NCBI GenBank assembly: GCA_030040725.1
Contig: JASHTD010000413.1
Location: 1 to 18,455 of the forward strand
DNA length: 18,455 bases
Source of the DNA: Candidatus Sulfotelmatobacter sp.
GTDB taxonomy: Bacteria; Acidobacteriota; Terriglobia; Terriglobales; Acidobacteriaceae
Reading direction: 5' to 3'
Shown here: piece after piece, positions 1 through 6,474 of the stretch
How the letters are laid out: every line of letters begins with the position of its first letter
Position numbering within the stretch: position 1 is the first letter of the stretch
Made by a program: the position numbers and the translations under genes
The notes under the pieces: generated by a model
The model's input: only the letters and a program-made list of their open reading frames with translations
What the model was told of the DNA's origin: nothing
The model's database searches: none

Positions 1-378
1 CGCGATCCGCGAATCGCCGCGATTGTGCCGGTTCACTTAATCGCGACCGATGCCAAAGGATCTGCGGTCGATCAGGAGGTGTCCACGGTGAACGTCAGCC
101 GGAGAGGCGCCCTCGTGAAAGGCGTTCGCGGAGAGTTTCGCGCAGGCAGCAAAGTCACTCTTGCGCGCGGCCTGCATCGAGAAGAATTTCAGGTGGAGTG
201 GGTAGGAAAACCGAGTTCCGCTGACGCCGGCCAAATGGGCGTTTCCCTGCTAAATTCCAATTCCTCATTTTGGGAAGATATAGCCGGAAGGGCGGCGGTC
301 GACGAATCCAGCCCGCAACGCGAAGATTCCGCGGAAAACATCCAGGTTAAGGGGAAAGCAAGAGCCCATAGCGCTTAG
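1..378 (+). CDS. PilZ-domain protein, 5' end cut by window edge
   Basis: The reading frame is open from base 1, so the gene starts outside the window; a GTG at 25 is probably internal. The frame begins RDPRIAAIVPVHL and continues to NVSRRGALV. This matches the PilZ pattern of an RxxR cluster followed by an [D/N]xSxxG motif, which binds cyclic di-GMP in family members. About 125 residues are visible; the PilZ barrel fills roughly the first 85, and a hydrophilic tail follows. Acidobacterial genomes carry many short stand-alone PilZ-like proteins, some of which do not bind the nucleotide. It lies 25 bp upstream of cheB on the same strand, so co-transcription with the chemotaxis genes is possible. 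The family call is fairly safe; c-di-GMP binding is inferred. Confidence 0.7.
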   Translation, partial: RDPRIAAIVPVHLIATDAKGSAVDQEVSTVNVSRRGALVKGVRGEFRAGSKVTLARGLHREEFQVEWVGKPSSADAGQMGVSLLNSNSSFWEDIAGRAAVDESSPQREDSAENIQVKGKARAHSA

Positions 379-403
379 AAATCAGTACGGCAATAACTCC
401 GAG

Positions 404-1510
404 ATGAATCGAACACGCATTCTCGTAGTGGATGATTCGGTGGTGATCCGCAAGATGCTGTCGCAGACGCTAGCAGAGGAGCGCGGGATGGAGGTCGTGG
501 GAACGGCAAGCGACGGGCGTCTGGGACTGGAGAAGATTGCACAGCTCCATCCTGATCTGGTCACGCTCGATGTCGAGATGCCGGTGATGAACGGGCTGGA
601 TACGCTTGCGCGGGTGCGCAAGCTGTATCCCACGCTGCCGGTGGTAATGTTCAGCACTTTAACCGAGCACGGCGCCGCCGCCACGTTGGATGCGTTGGCG
701 CTCGGAGCGTCCGATTACGCAACCAAGCCAGGCAATAGCGGCACCATGGCCGGCGCTGTCGAAGCGATTCGCGCCGAACTGATCCCGAAGATCAGAGCGC
801 TCTGCAGCCGCCCGGTGGCAAAGCTTGCACTGCCGCCGCCTGCTCCGACTGTGGCCTCGCGGCGGATGCATCGGCGCATTGAAATCGTAACCATCGGTAC
901 CTCCACTGGAGGGCCGAATGCGCTGGCGGAGGTGTTGCCGCGTATTCCCAAAGATTTTCCGGTGCCCATCGTGCTGGTGCAGCACATGCCTCCAATTTTT
1001 ACCCGTCTCCTTGCCGACCGCTTGGCCGGGCAGTGTGCGATTCCGGTGCATGAAGCCAGCGCGGGAACGATACTTTCTCCGGGCCAAGCGTGGATTGCGC
1101 CGGGCAATTTTCATTTGACGGTGAAACATGCGGCGGTGGGCACGCGACTGGAACTTAATCAGGAAAAGCCGGAGAACTCGTGCCGGCCGTCGGTTGATGT
1201 GCTGTTTCGCTCGGTCGCCGAAGTTTATGGCTCGGGTACGCTGGCAGTCGTGATGACTGGGATGGGATCGGATGGTGTGACCGGAGCCGAGTGCATTCGC
1301 AAACGAGGTGGCGAGGTGATCGTGCAGGATGAGCCTTCCTCGGTAGTGTGGGGGATGCCGGGACTGGTTTATGCCTCGGGCCAGGTCGATGGAGTTTATC
1401 CGCTTCATCAGTTAGGGCAGGAGATCATAAGGCGGGTTTCGCAAAGCCGCGCTGCGGCCGCGGGCCTGAGCCGGGCCGCAAGCACCCCTATTAAACCGGG
1501 GGCGAGGTGA
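404..1510 (+). CDS. cheB: CheB: chemotaxis response regulator, protein-glutamate methylesterase/deamidase
   Basis: CheB removes methyl groups from chemoreceptor glutamates (and deamidates glutamines) when its receiver domain is phosphorylated by CheA, giving adaptation. The protein has 368 residues, close to the usual 350. Receiver domain residues 1-125: acidic pair D10/D11, phospho-acceptor D56 in LDVEMP, K108 in TKP. After a short Pro-rich linker (about 137-158) comes the catalytic domain with the triad S167 (GTSTGG), H194 (VQHMP) and D290 (MTGMGSDG). All key residues are present. The stop codon overlaps the GTG start of cheR, which suggests translational coupling. No CheA or receptor is in the window, so the partner kinase must be encoded elsewhere. 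Such two-domain proteins may also serve non-chemotaxis Che-like systems. Confidence 0.95.
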   Translation: MNRTRILVVDDSVVIRKMLSQTLAEERGMEVVGTASDGRLGLEKIAQLHPDLVTLDVEMPVMNGLDTLARVRKLYPTLPVVMFSTLTEHGAAATLDALALGASDYATKPGNSGTMAGAVEAIRAELIPKIRALCSRPVAKLALPPPAPTVASRRMHRRIEIVTIGTSTGGPNALAEVLPRIPKDFPVPIVLVQHMPPIFTRLLADRLAGQCAIPVHEASAGTILSPGQAWIAPGNFHLTVKHAAVGTRLELNQEKPENSCRPSVDVLFRSVAEVYGSGTLAVVMTGMGSDGVTGAECIRKRGGEVIVQDEPSSVVWGMPGLVYASGQVDGVYPLHQLGQEIIRRVSQSRAAAAGLSRAASTPIKPGAR

Positions 1511-2415
1511 ATGCCGGGGCACAACCCGCGAAAAGCAGTCCGGCGCTCTCCGCCGGCAGCGAGCCGGTTGACCCGGTGTACCGCCAGATTCGCGATCTCG
1601 TCTATAAGGTTTCCGGCATTTATAAGACCGAAGAAAAGCTTTATCTTCTCGCCGCCGGTTGCGGCCGCAGGATGAAACAGTTGAGCGCGAAAACCTCCCG
1701 CGAATACTGGGACCATCTTACGGCGCATCCCAGCCGCGACGGCGAGATGCGGCAACTGCTCAACGAAATCACCATTGGTGAGACTTGCCTGTTTCGCAGC
1801 CAGCCGCAACTCGACGCCCTGCGCAAAGTAATTCTCCCGGAAATCGTCGCCGACAAGACCAAGCAGGTAACCCGGCGGCTGCGCATCTGGAGCGCGGGAT
1901 GCTCGACTGGAGAGGAACCCTATACTCTCGCGATGAACATGATGGAGGAAAGCGCCGGCACGTTAAGAAACTGGACAGTGGAGATTCTGGCGACCGACCT
2001 GAACGACCATTCGGTAGAAACTGCTAAGGCAGGCATTTACGGCGATTACGCCTTGCGCAGCACCCCGGATTACTTCAAGCGCAAGTATTTCGTTCCGGTG
2101 GAAGACAAAAAATTGCAGGTGCGACCGGAGGTGAAGAAGCTGATCAACTTCAGCCGGTTGAACCTGCAGGACGATTCCCGCATGCTGTTCATGAAGGGCA
2201 TGGACGTGATTTTCTGCTGCAACGTGCTGATCTACTTCGATGGTTCGTCGAAGTCGAAGGTGATCAACCACTTTTATTCCAACCTTAATTTTAGCGGATA
2301 CTTTTTTCTGGGCACGTCGGAGTCGCTGCTGAACCTCAACGATAAATTCCACCTGGTGCATTTTCCGGGAGCGATCGCTTACTGGAAGCCTTCGCTGAAA
2401 AGCGGGAAATTATGA
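1507..2415 (+). CDS. cheR: CheR: chemoreceptor glutamate methyltransferase
   Basis: CheR transfers methyl groups from S-adenosylmethionine to receptor glutamates and works against CheB. The 302-residue protein has an N-terminal helical CheR_N domain (about 22-95) ending in NEITIGETCLFR (86-97), and a SAM-binding domain with WSAGCSTGEEPY (128-139), the later ATDLN segment and NVLIYFD. The GTG start overlaps the cheB stop; an ATG at 1511 is in another frame and gives no CheR, so GTG is chosen. The gene ends in a 4-bp overlap with the HDOD gene. There is no C-terminal TPR or pentapeptide-binding extension. The usual phenylalanine pair before the motif-1 arginine is changed to Leu-Phe (CLFR), a mild variation. 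Confidence 0.95.
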   Translation: MNAGAQPAKSSPALSAGSEPVDPVYRQIRDLVYKVSGIYKTEEKLYLLAAGCGRRMKQLSAKTSREYWDHLTAHPSRDGEMRQLLNEITIGETCLFRSQPQLDALRKVILPEIVADKTKQVTRRLRIWSAGCSTGEEPYTLAMNMMEESAGTLRNWTVEILATDLNDHSVETAKAGIYGDYALRSTPDYFKRKYFVPVEDKKLQVRPEVKKLINFSRLNLQDDSRMLFMKGMDVIFCCNVLIYFDGSSKSKVINHFYSNLNFSGYFFLGTSESLLNLNDKFHLVHFPGAIAYWKPSLKSGKL

Positions 2416-3326
2416 GTACACCTGTTGCCGCAAACGTGATCACCCAAGTTCGGGAGCGTGTGAAAGCCATTGAAACCATGCCGTCGATACCGCAGGTTTT
2501 TCTCCCCCTGCTCGATATGCTGAATCTGCCTCCCGATCTGGTGAGTTTGAATGAAGTTGTCAAACTGGTATCGTACGACAACACAATTGCCGCCCAATGC
2601 CTGCGCGTGGCCAGTTCACCGCTGTTTGGCCTAGCCAAATCGCCGGATACGATCAAAGCCGCGGTGATCAGCCTGGGGTTGCGCCGGGTGCAAACCATTC
2701 TGCTCACGTGCTGCATGGGCAAGGCGTTTCCCGCCAAGGACTGGCCGCTCGATCCGATTGTCTTCTGGAGGCACTCGCTGGGCTGCGCTATGGTTTGCCG
2801 CCAATTCAGCGAGAAAATGGGAGGCGGCGATCGGGAGAAGGCCTACATGGCCGGGCTCATGCACGACATCGGCTTCATGGTGAACTGCATGGTCTTTCCC
2901 AAGGAATTCGGGGCGGCGGTGAAGTATGCCCTCGAGCGGCAGATTCCTCTTGACGTTGCTGAACTCGCGACCATGGGATTCACCCACTGTGAGAGCGGGC
3001 GCGCCCTCGCGGAGCTTTGGAATCTTTCCGATGACATGATTCACGTGATCGCGCATCACCATAATCCCGAACGGAGCGGCACCGCACAACCGCTGGTGGC
3101 GCTGGTTCATCTCAGCGATCTTCTGTGCCGTATGCGGGCTCTCGGCTACGGGTATTACGAACGGCAAAAAGTAGACCTGGTCGAGGATCCGGCCTGGGCC
3201 ATTTTGCTGCGCGAGCATCGCAAGCTCGATGGCGTCGATTTGGTGCGGTTCAGCTTTGAGCTCGACGAAGCAGTCGAGGGAATTTCGCACTTGGTTTCGA
3301 CCATCATGGCGGGTGGAAACCCCTGA
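2412..3326 (+). CDS. HDOD-domain signalling protein
   Basis: The 304-residue protein has an HDOD domain over roughly residues 20-220. Signs are TMPSIPQVF at the start, the SYDNTIAAQCLRVASSPLFG region, and an HD-type metal-binding pattern H121, H151-D152 (LMHDIG), H192 and H214-H216. HDOD proteins are HD-superfamily relatives that are usually not active nucleases or phosphodiesterases and act in signalling, often beside chemotaxis and c-di-GMP genes. Here the HD motif looks largely intact. The ATG overlaps the cheR stop by 4 bp (ATGA), so cheB, cheR and this gene form one translationally coupled operon. The role is probably to pass or modulate the CheB/CheR-linked signal; no substrate can be named from the sequence. 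Confidence 0.85.
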   Translation: MSTPVAANVITQVRERVKAIETMPSIPQVFLPLLDMLNLPPDLVSLNEVVKLVSYDNTIAAQCLRVASSPLFGLAKSPDTIKAAVISLGLRRVQTILLTCCMGKAFPAKDWPLDPIVFWRHSLGCAMVCRQFSEKMGGGDREKAYMAGLMHDIGFMVNCMVFPKEFGAAVKYALERQIPLDVAELATMGFTHCESGRALAELWNLSDDMIHVIAHHHNPERSGTAQPLVALVHLSDLLCRMRALGYGYYERQKVDLVEDPAWAILLREHRKLDGVDLVRFSFELDEAVEGISHLVSTIMAGGNP

Positions 3327-3410
3327 ACCTGCCGGGTTCTCTGCCGTTTTCGCGCTGGCTGGACCTCGGCGAACGTTGGCATCAGCCCCATGTAACGGAA
3401 GCGAAGGGGA

Positions 3411-3896
3411 TTAGGAGTGAATCTGCAAGGTGATGACCACCGGCATGCCTTCAAAGCACATCTGGACTTCGAGGCCAGGCGAGTCGGCCAGCGAGTACGT
3501 GCTGTAATCACTTCCGGTGATCACTGTGGGAGGAGATAACAAGCAGCCATCGCCCAGGCCGGAGATCTTGTTCTTAAAATTTCCTGCAACCATGTTGCAG
3601 ATCTCGCCCAGCGCATCCGACATTTCTGCGCCGACTTTGTCGGCGGCCAATCCGAGCATTTTTGAAGTCATGAGCACGGCGGCTTTTTCGCCGCACTGGA
3701 TAGTCATGACGCCGGACAGCTCACCCGCCAGGCCTACCATGGAAGTGACTCCCAGGGGCAGGTGCGCGTCATCGCCGAGAGGCATCAGGTGACATCCCAG
3801 CATCAGCTGGAAAACCTCGCGGGTGGCAAGTTCCAGAAACGGACGCCAGGCTTCATGGCTGCCTCCAGCCGCCAGCAATTCTGTCGAAGAGCTCAT
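3411..3896 (-). CDS. CheX/CheC-type CheY-phosphate phosphatase
   Basis: The 161-residue protein resembles CheX, which dephosphorylates CheY-P. The active-site signature ExxN is visible as GEICNMVAGN (E98, N101), followed by a Gly-rich stretch and SPPTVITG, typical of CheX. Only one ExxN motif is present, as in CheX, whereas CheC usually has two. The N-terminus (LELATREVFQLMLG) also fits the family. The ATG overlaps the stop of the upstream receiver gene by 4 bp (ATGA), so the phosphatase is made together with its probable substrate. The pair is convergent with cheB-cheR-HDOD and separated from it by only 84 bp, which holds no clear terminator. Some CheX-like proteins act outside motility. Confidence 0.82.
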   Translation of the reverse strand: MSSSTELLAAGGSHEAWRPFLELATREVFQLMLGCHLMPLGDDAHLPLGVTSMVGLAGELSGVMTIQCGEKAAVLMTSKMLGLAADKVGAEMSDALGEICNMVAGNFKNKISGLGDGCLLSPPTVITGSDYSTYSLADSPGLEVQMCFEGMPVVITLQIHS

Positions 3897-4276
3897 ACTT
3901 TTCCTGCCAGCGCCGGGATGACCTGGGTCTTGACCTGGTCAGGAGTGAACGGCTTGCGGATATAGCCGCGGGCGCCGCAAGACAGCGCCTGCACCACGTG
4001 CGTCTCGCTGCCTTCCGTCGTGATCATGATCACCGGCACGGCCTTTGCGTTTTCCACCGAGGGAAGCTGCTTGATGAATTCCAGGCCGTCCATTACCGGC
4101 ATGTTAATGTCGCAGAGAATAAGATCGGGTTGGTTCGCCTGCAGGACCGCCAGCGCCTCTGCGCCGTTGCCCGCCTCGAAGACCTGCGATAGATCGAGTC
4201 CGGCCTGGCGCAAGGAACGCTCAACGATCTTGCGCATGACGGAAGAATCGTCGACGATGAGAACGCGCACTGGCAT
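3893..4276 (-). CDS. CheY-like single-domain response regulator
   Basis: This 127-residue stand-alone receiver starts MPVRVLIVDDSSVMRK. It has acidic residues D9/D10, phospho-acceptor D56 (CDINMPVMDG), switch residues T86/T87 and K108 (IRKPF). There is no output domain, so it should act by protein-protein contact, as CheY does at the flagellar switch or on a pilus motor. The frame stays open upstream to a TTG at 4360, but the extra 28 residues are not receiver-like, so the ATG at 4276 is chosen; no strong Shine-Dalgarno is visible before it. It overlaps the CheX-type phosphatase gene downstream. That coupling suggests a phosphorylation/dephosphorylation pair using a kinase from elsewhere. Confidence 0.9.
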   Translation of the reverse strand: MPVRVLIVDDSSVMRKIVERSLRQAGLDLSQVFEAGNGAEALAVLQANQPDLILCDINMPVMDGLEFIKQLPSVENAKAVPVIMITTEGSETHVVQALSCGARGYIRKPFTPDQVKTQVIPALAGKV

Positions 4277-4391
4277 AAGCTGTAGAAAGTCCGCACGGTC
4301 GGCCCGTCCGGTCTGCGGTTTGTTAGGTGTCTCTCTCCAATCTATCGGCAGAGGCTTCAATGACTTTAGGACGGAAAACCGCGGCGTTGTC

Positions 4392-4397
4392 TATAAT
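4392..4397 (+). promoter_or_regulatory. candidate -10 element for the PP2C gene
   Basis: A perfect TATAAT lies about 90 bp before the phosphatase start, in the divergent gap between the receiver gene and the phosphatase. No convincing -35 hexamer sits 16-18 bp upstream, so this is only a candidate. Confidence 0.25.
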
Positions 4398-4484
4398 GAC
4401 CGGACGAGAGCGGCCCGGAGAAGACAAGAAGCATCGTCTGCCGGATGTCGCCTGCGTTGCCGCGCGTTATGAGGCAGGGAAGCA

Positions 4485-5267
4485 TTGTCCGTTGACTGCA
4501 TGAATGTGAGACCCGGAGTCGAGGCGGCAGGCTTAAGCGATGTGGGCTGCCAGCGGGAAAACAACGAGGATTCCTATCTTTATTGGGAGTCGGCCGACAA
4601 CGAGGAATTCCTGCGCAAGGGGCGACTGGCTATCATCGCCGATGGCATGGGCGGCCACGAAGGTGGTTTGGAGGCCAGCCGGTTGGCGGTAGAGACGGTT
4701 CGGGACGTCTATGACGCGGGCTTTCGGGACGACCCGCAGGCGATGCTGATCGAAGGTTTTGCCGCGGCCCACGTCCGCATCCGCGAGTATGCGGAGCGCC
4801 ATCCGGCTTTCTTTGGGATGGGCACAACTTGTACGGCGGTGGTGGTGCGAGGGCAGCAGCTTTACTTCGCGCATATTGGCGACAGCCGGCTTTATCGCAT
4901 GCGCGACCGGCGGATCGAGCGCCTGACGCACGATCACTCGTATGTTGGCAGGCTGGTGGAAAGCGGTCTGGTGCGAGCCGAAGACGCCGAAAAGCATCCG
5001 CAGAGGCATATTTTAACGGCTGCCTTGGGGGCGGGACTTCAGTTGGACGTGGAAAGCGCTCCGGCCGGTTTGCACGTGCAGGAAGGCGACGAGCTTCTGC
5101 TTTGTACCGACGGGCTCTGGGGCGTGGTCAGCGAGGAAGAATTGGAGAGTGCCCTGCGTAGCAGTCCTCCGGCCGAGTGCTGCGCCGCGCTCGTGAAACT
5201 GGCGCGGTCGCGCGGTGGGCCCGACAACATCACGCTGCAAGTCCTGCGAGTCCTCCGCGAAACGTAA
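4485..5267 (+). CDS. PP2C-family serine/threonine protein phosphatase (Stp1/PrpC type)
   Basis: The 260-residue protein is a complete bacterial PPM/PP2C catalytic domain, which removes phosphate from Ser/Thr of proteins phosphorylated by Hanks-type kinases. Family motifs in order are SDVGCQRENNEDSY (D29 metal ligand), ADGMGGH (D53, G54), FGMGTTC, HIGDSRLYR, LTHDHS, LTAALG, LLLCTDGLW and GGPDNIT. All metal-binding aspartates are present. No membrane segment or extra domain is seen, so it should be cytosolic. A TTG at 4485 has a purine-rich SD-like stretch (GAGGCAGGGA, 4471-4480) at good distance; the in-frame ATG at 4500 is the alternative and would cost five residues. No kinase gene lies nearby. 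It is divergent from the CheY-CheX pair. Confidence 0.92.
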   Translation: MSVDCMNVRPGVEAAGLSDVGCQRENNEDSYLYWESADNEEFLRKGRLAIIADGMGGHEGGLEASRLAVETVRDVYDAGFRDDPQAMLIEGFAAAHVRIREYAERHPAFFGMGTTCTAVVVRGQQLYFAHIGDSRLYRMRDRRIERLTHDHSYVGRLVESGLVRAEDAEKHPQRHILTAALGAGLQLDVESAPAGLHVQEGDELLLCTDGLWGVVSEEELESALRSSPPAECCAALVKLARSRGGPDNITLQVLRVLRET

Positions 5268-5289
5268 GTTCCAATTGTGACTTTCGACC

Positions 5290-5313
5290 CCGCCACTTTT
5301 TCTCAAGTGGTGG
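5290..5313 (+). terminator. hairpin after PP2C gene, possible terminator
   Basis: Nine pairs (one G·T) form between CCGCCACTT and AAGTGGTGG with a six-base loop, 22 bp after the phosphatase stop. No clear U-tract follows, so termination is uncertain. Confidence 0.35.
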
Positions 5314-5469
5314 TCCTTCCAGAAGTTCTTGTTCTTCAAACTGCAAACGATTGCGCATGTGCGGATCGCTTCCTTCGCCGCCGGAAACCGTAAGTCTCAT
5401 TCCCAGCGGCGCTTACCTTTTATTGACGGCGAGGCGGGGATGGAACCGGGATTGCAATGCTTATGTTAT

Positions 5470-5506
5470 ATAAAGTCTATTAATTAGATGGACTTTATGG
5501 CATAAT
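5470..5506 (+). promoter_or_regulatory. operator and extended -10 promoter of the Rrf2 gene
   Basis: An inverted repeat of ATAAAGTC (5470-5477) and GACTTTAT (5491-5498) is centred at 5484; AT/AT also pairs inside it. An extended -10, TGG-CATAAT (5498-5506), abuts the right arm and ends 8 bp before the ATG. Transcription would then start almost at the ATG, giving a leaderless mRNA, and no Shine-Dalgarno is present. The arms contain half-sites AAGTCTAT and (bottom strand) AAGTCCAT, which recur before porin 1 and sorA. Autoregulation by the Rrf2 protein is inferred. Confidence 0.55.
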
Positions 5507-5514
5507 CGCTGGCC

Positions 5515-6015
5515 ATGAAAATTTCTCAAAAAGGTTTATACGCGCTGCAAGCCATGATGATGCTCGCCCGCCACCATCACCAGGGCGCCATCAAGATTCG
5601 CGAAATCGCCTACGAAGAGGATCTTCCGGAAAAATTCCTGGAGCTGATCCTTCTCGAACTGAAGAACGCGCGCATGGTGGAGAGCGTGCGTGGCGCCAAG
5701 GGCGGCTATCAATTGAGGCGGGAACCAGCGGAAATCCGCCTGAGTGAGATCATGCGCCTCATCGATGGGCCGCTGGCTCCGTTCGCTGACGCAGAGCAGT
5801 TGCGGGTGCTGATTGATCGCGACGTCCCGCACCGTTCGCTGTACCAGGTGTTTCTCGATGTGCGCGATGCCGTCGCGCACATTTTGGACAACACAAGCTT
5901 GGCGGATTTGATCGCCGGGAACACTCCTCGTCTTGCTAAGAGCAGGCGTAGAACCAGGAAAAAAGAGAAGGGAAGCGTTCTGCCCATGGTAGTTGGAGGG
6001 CAGAAGGGTGATTAA
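5515..6015 (+). CDS. Rrf2-family transcriptional regulator, cysteine-free (CymR-like)
   Basis: The 166-residue protein has the Rrf2 winged helix-turn-helix: MKISQKGLYALQAMMMLA at the start, IREIAYEEDLPEKFLELIL as the recognition region, and VRGAKGGYQL as the wing. It has no cysteine at all, so it cannot hold the Fe-S cluster of IscR, NsrR or RsrR. In this it resembles CymR, the Rrf2 repressor of sulfur and cysteine genes in Firmicutes. The middle segment (IDGPLAPF) and the later RDAVAHILDNTSLADL match the family's dimer helix region. The end is a basic tail (SRRRTRKKEK). It sits directly upstream of an SsuA-like remnant, two porins and a sulfite dehydrogenase pair, so sulfur-related control is a reasonable inference. 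An operator-like dyad covers its own promoter. Confidence 0.88.
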   Translation: MKISQKGLYALQAMMMLARHHHQGAIKIREIAYEEDLPEKFLELILLELKNARMVESVRGAKGGYQLRREPAEIRLSEIMRLIDGPLAPFADAEQLRVLIDRDVPHRSLYQVFLDVRDAVAHILDNTSLADLIAGNTPRLAKSRRRTRKKEKGSVLPMVVGGQKGD

Positions 6016-6238
6016 GAGTTGGCGGATTGCCGTAATCGTGGGGTGGGGAGCGCTACCGGTCTTCGCGCAAACCGTAATTCACGCGGGCGCGTTTCCAAAC
6101 ATCACGCATCCGCAGGCAATGGTAGGAAAGGCCCTCGGCTGGTTTGATAGAGCCACGAAGGCCCGATTCGCAGTCGATGGTGTTGTGTTTCGCTCGGTAG
6201 AGCGCCATTTGCATCGTAAATGGGGTGTGGCGACCTAA
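6008..6238 (+). pseudogene. truncated SsuA/NMT1-like ABC substrate-binding protein (N-terminal remnant)
   Basis: The frame starts at a GTG overlapping the rrf2 stop. It encodes a signal peptide (MIKSWRIAVIVGWGALPVFAQ) and then HAGAFPNITHPQAMVGKALG WFDRA. This matches the N-terminus of periplasmic binding proteins for sulfonates, nitrate or thiamine precursors, which begin with G-x-FPN-x-TH-x-QA-x-VG-x-A. The homology stops after about 70 residues at a TAA, whereas the family needs about 300. No later family motif, such as the IGPNP region, is seen downstream. It is probably a decayed gene with a large deletion or frameshift; a short exported peptide remains possible. No ABC permease or ATPase gene is nearby. 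Its position right after the Rrf2 gene suggests an ancestral regulator-transporter unit. Confidence 0.5.
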
Positions 6239-6309
6239 ATCCCGGATCCGCACCTGCACGCATTTTTGGAGTTGAATTGGAAGGCAATTTTTTCGGCGTA
6301 AAAGACTAC

Positions 6310-6342
6310 TAAGTCTATCGACATAAGTCTATGACATGTAAT
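6310..6342 (+). promoter_or_regulatory. tandem AAGTCTAT operator repeats and candidate -10 before porin 1
   Basis: Two near-identical units occur in direct repeat: TAAGTCTATCGACAT (6310-6324) and TAAGTCTATGACAT (6324-6337). A -10-like TGTAAT (6337-6342) follows. The core AAGTCTAT equals the left half-site of the rrf2 operator. The transcript would carry a leader of about 120 nt. Regulation by the Rrf2 protein is inferred. Confidence 0.45.
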
Positions 6343-6450
6343 TAAGGCGAATCGTTGCGCTCTCCCAGCGTTGTGTGGGCGCAAGGCGAAGCCGGGAGCA
6401 TGAGTTCCATCCCCCAGCTGTAGAAGCAAAAAACGAAAAACTCAATAAAA

Positions 6451-6474
6451 AGGAGAGAAGTGTCTACTTCTATG
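6451..6474 (+). promoter_or_regulatory. porin 1 ribosome-binding region with SD, mini-hairpin and ATG
   Basis: AGGAG (6451-6455) is followed by a perfect 6-bp inverted repeat, AGAAGT/ACTTCT (6456-6461 and 6466-6471), immediately before the ATG at 6472. Folding it would bring the distant SD close to the ATG. Porin 2 has the same layout, which argues for ATG 6472 over the in-frame GTG at 6460. Confidence 0.45.

Noticed and set aside
659..1408. 249-codon minus-strand frame opposite cheB
   Set aside because: cheB has all catalytic motifs on the other strand; the antisense product is Arg/His-rich shadow sequence.
4277..4360. 28-residue TTG-started extension of the CheY-like protein
   Set aside because: The receiver fold begins at the ATG at 4276; the extension has no receiver sequence.
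6362..6398. CTCCC/GGGAG pairing in the porin 1 leader as a riboswitch
   Set aside because: Only a short stem with a long unpaired interior; no known riboswitch core could be recognised.
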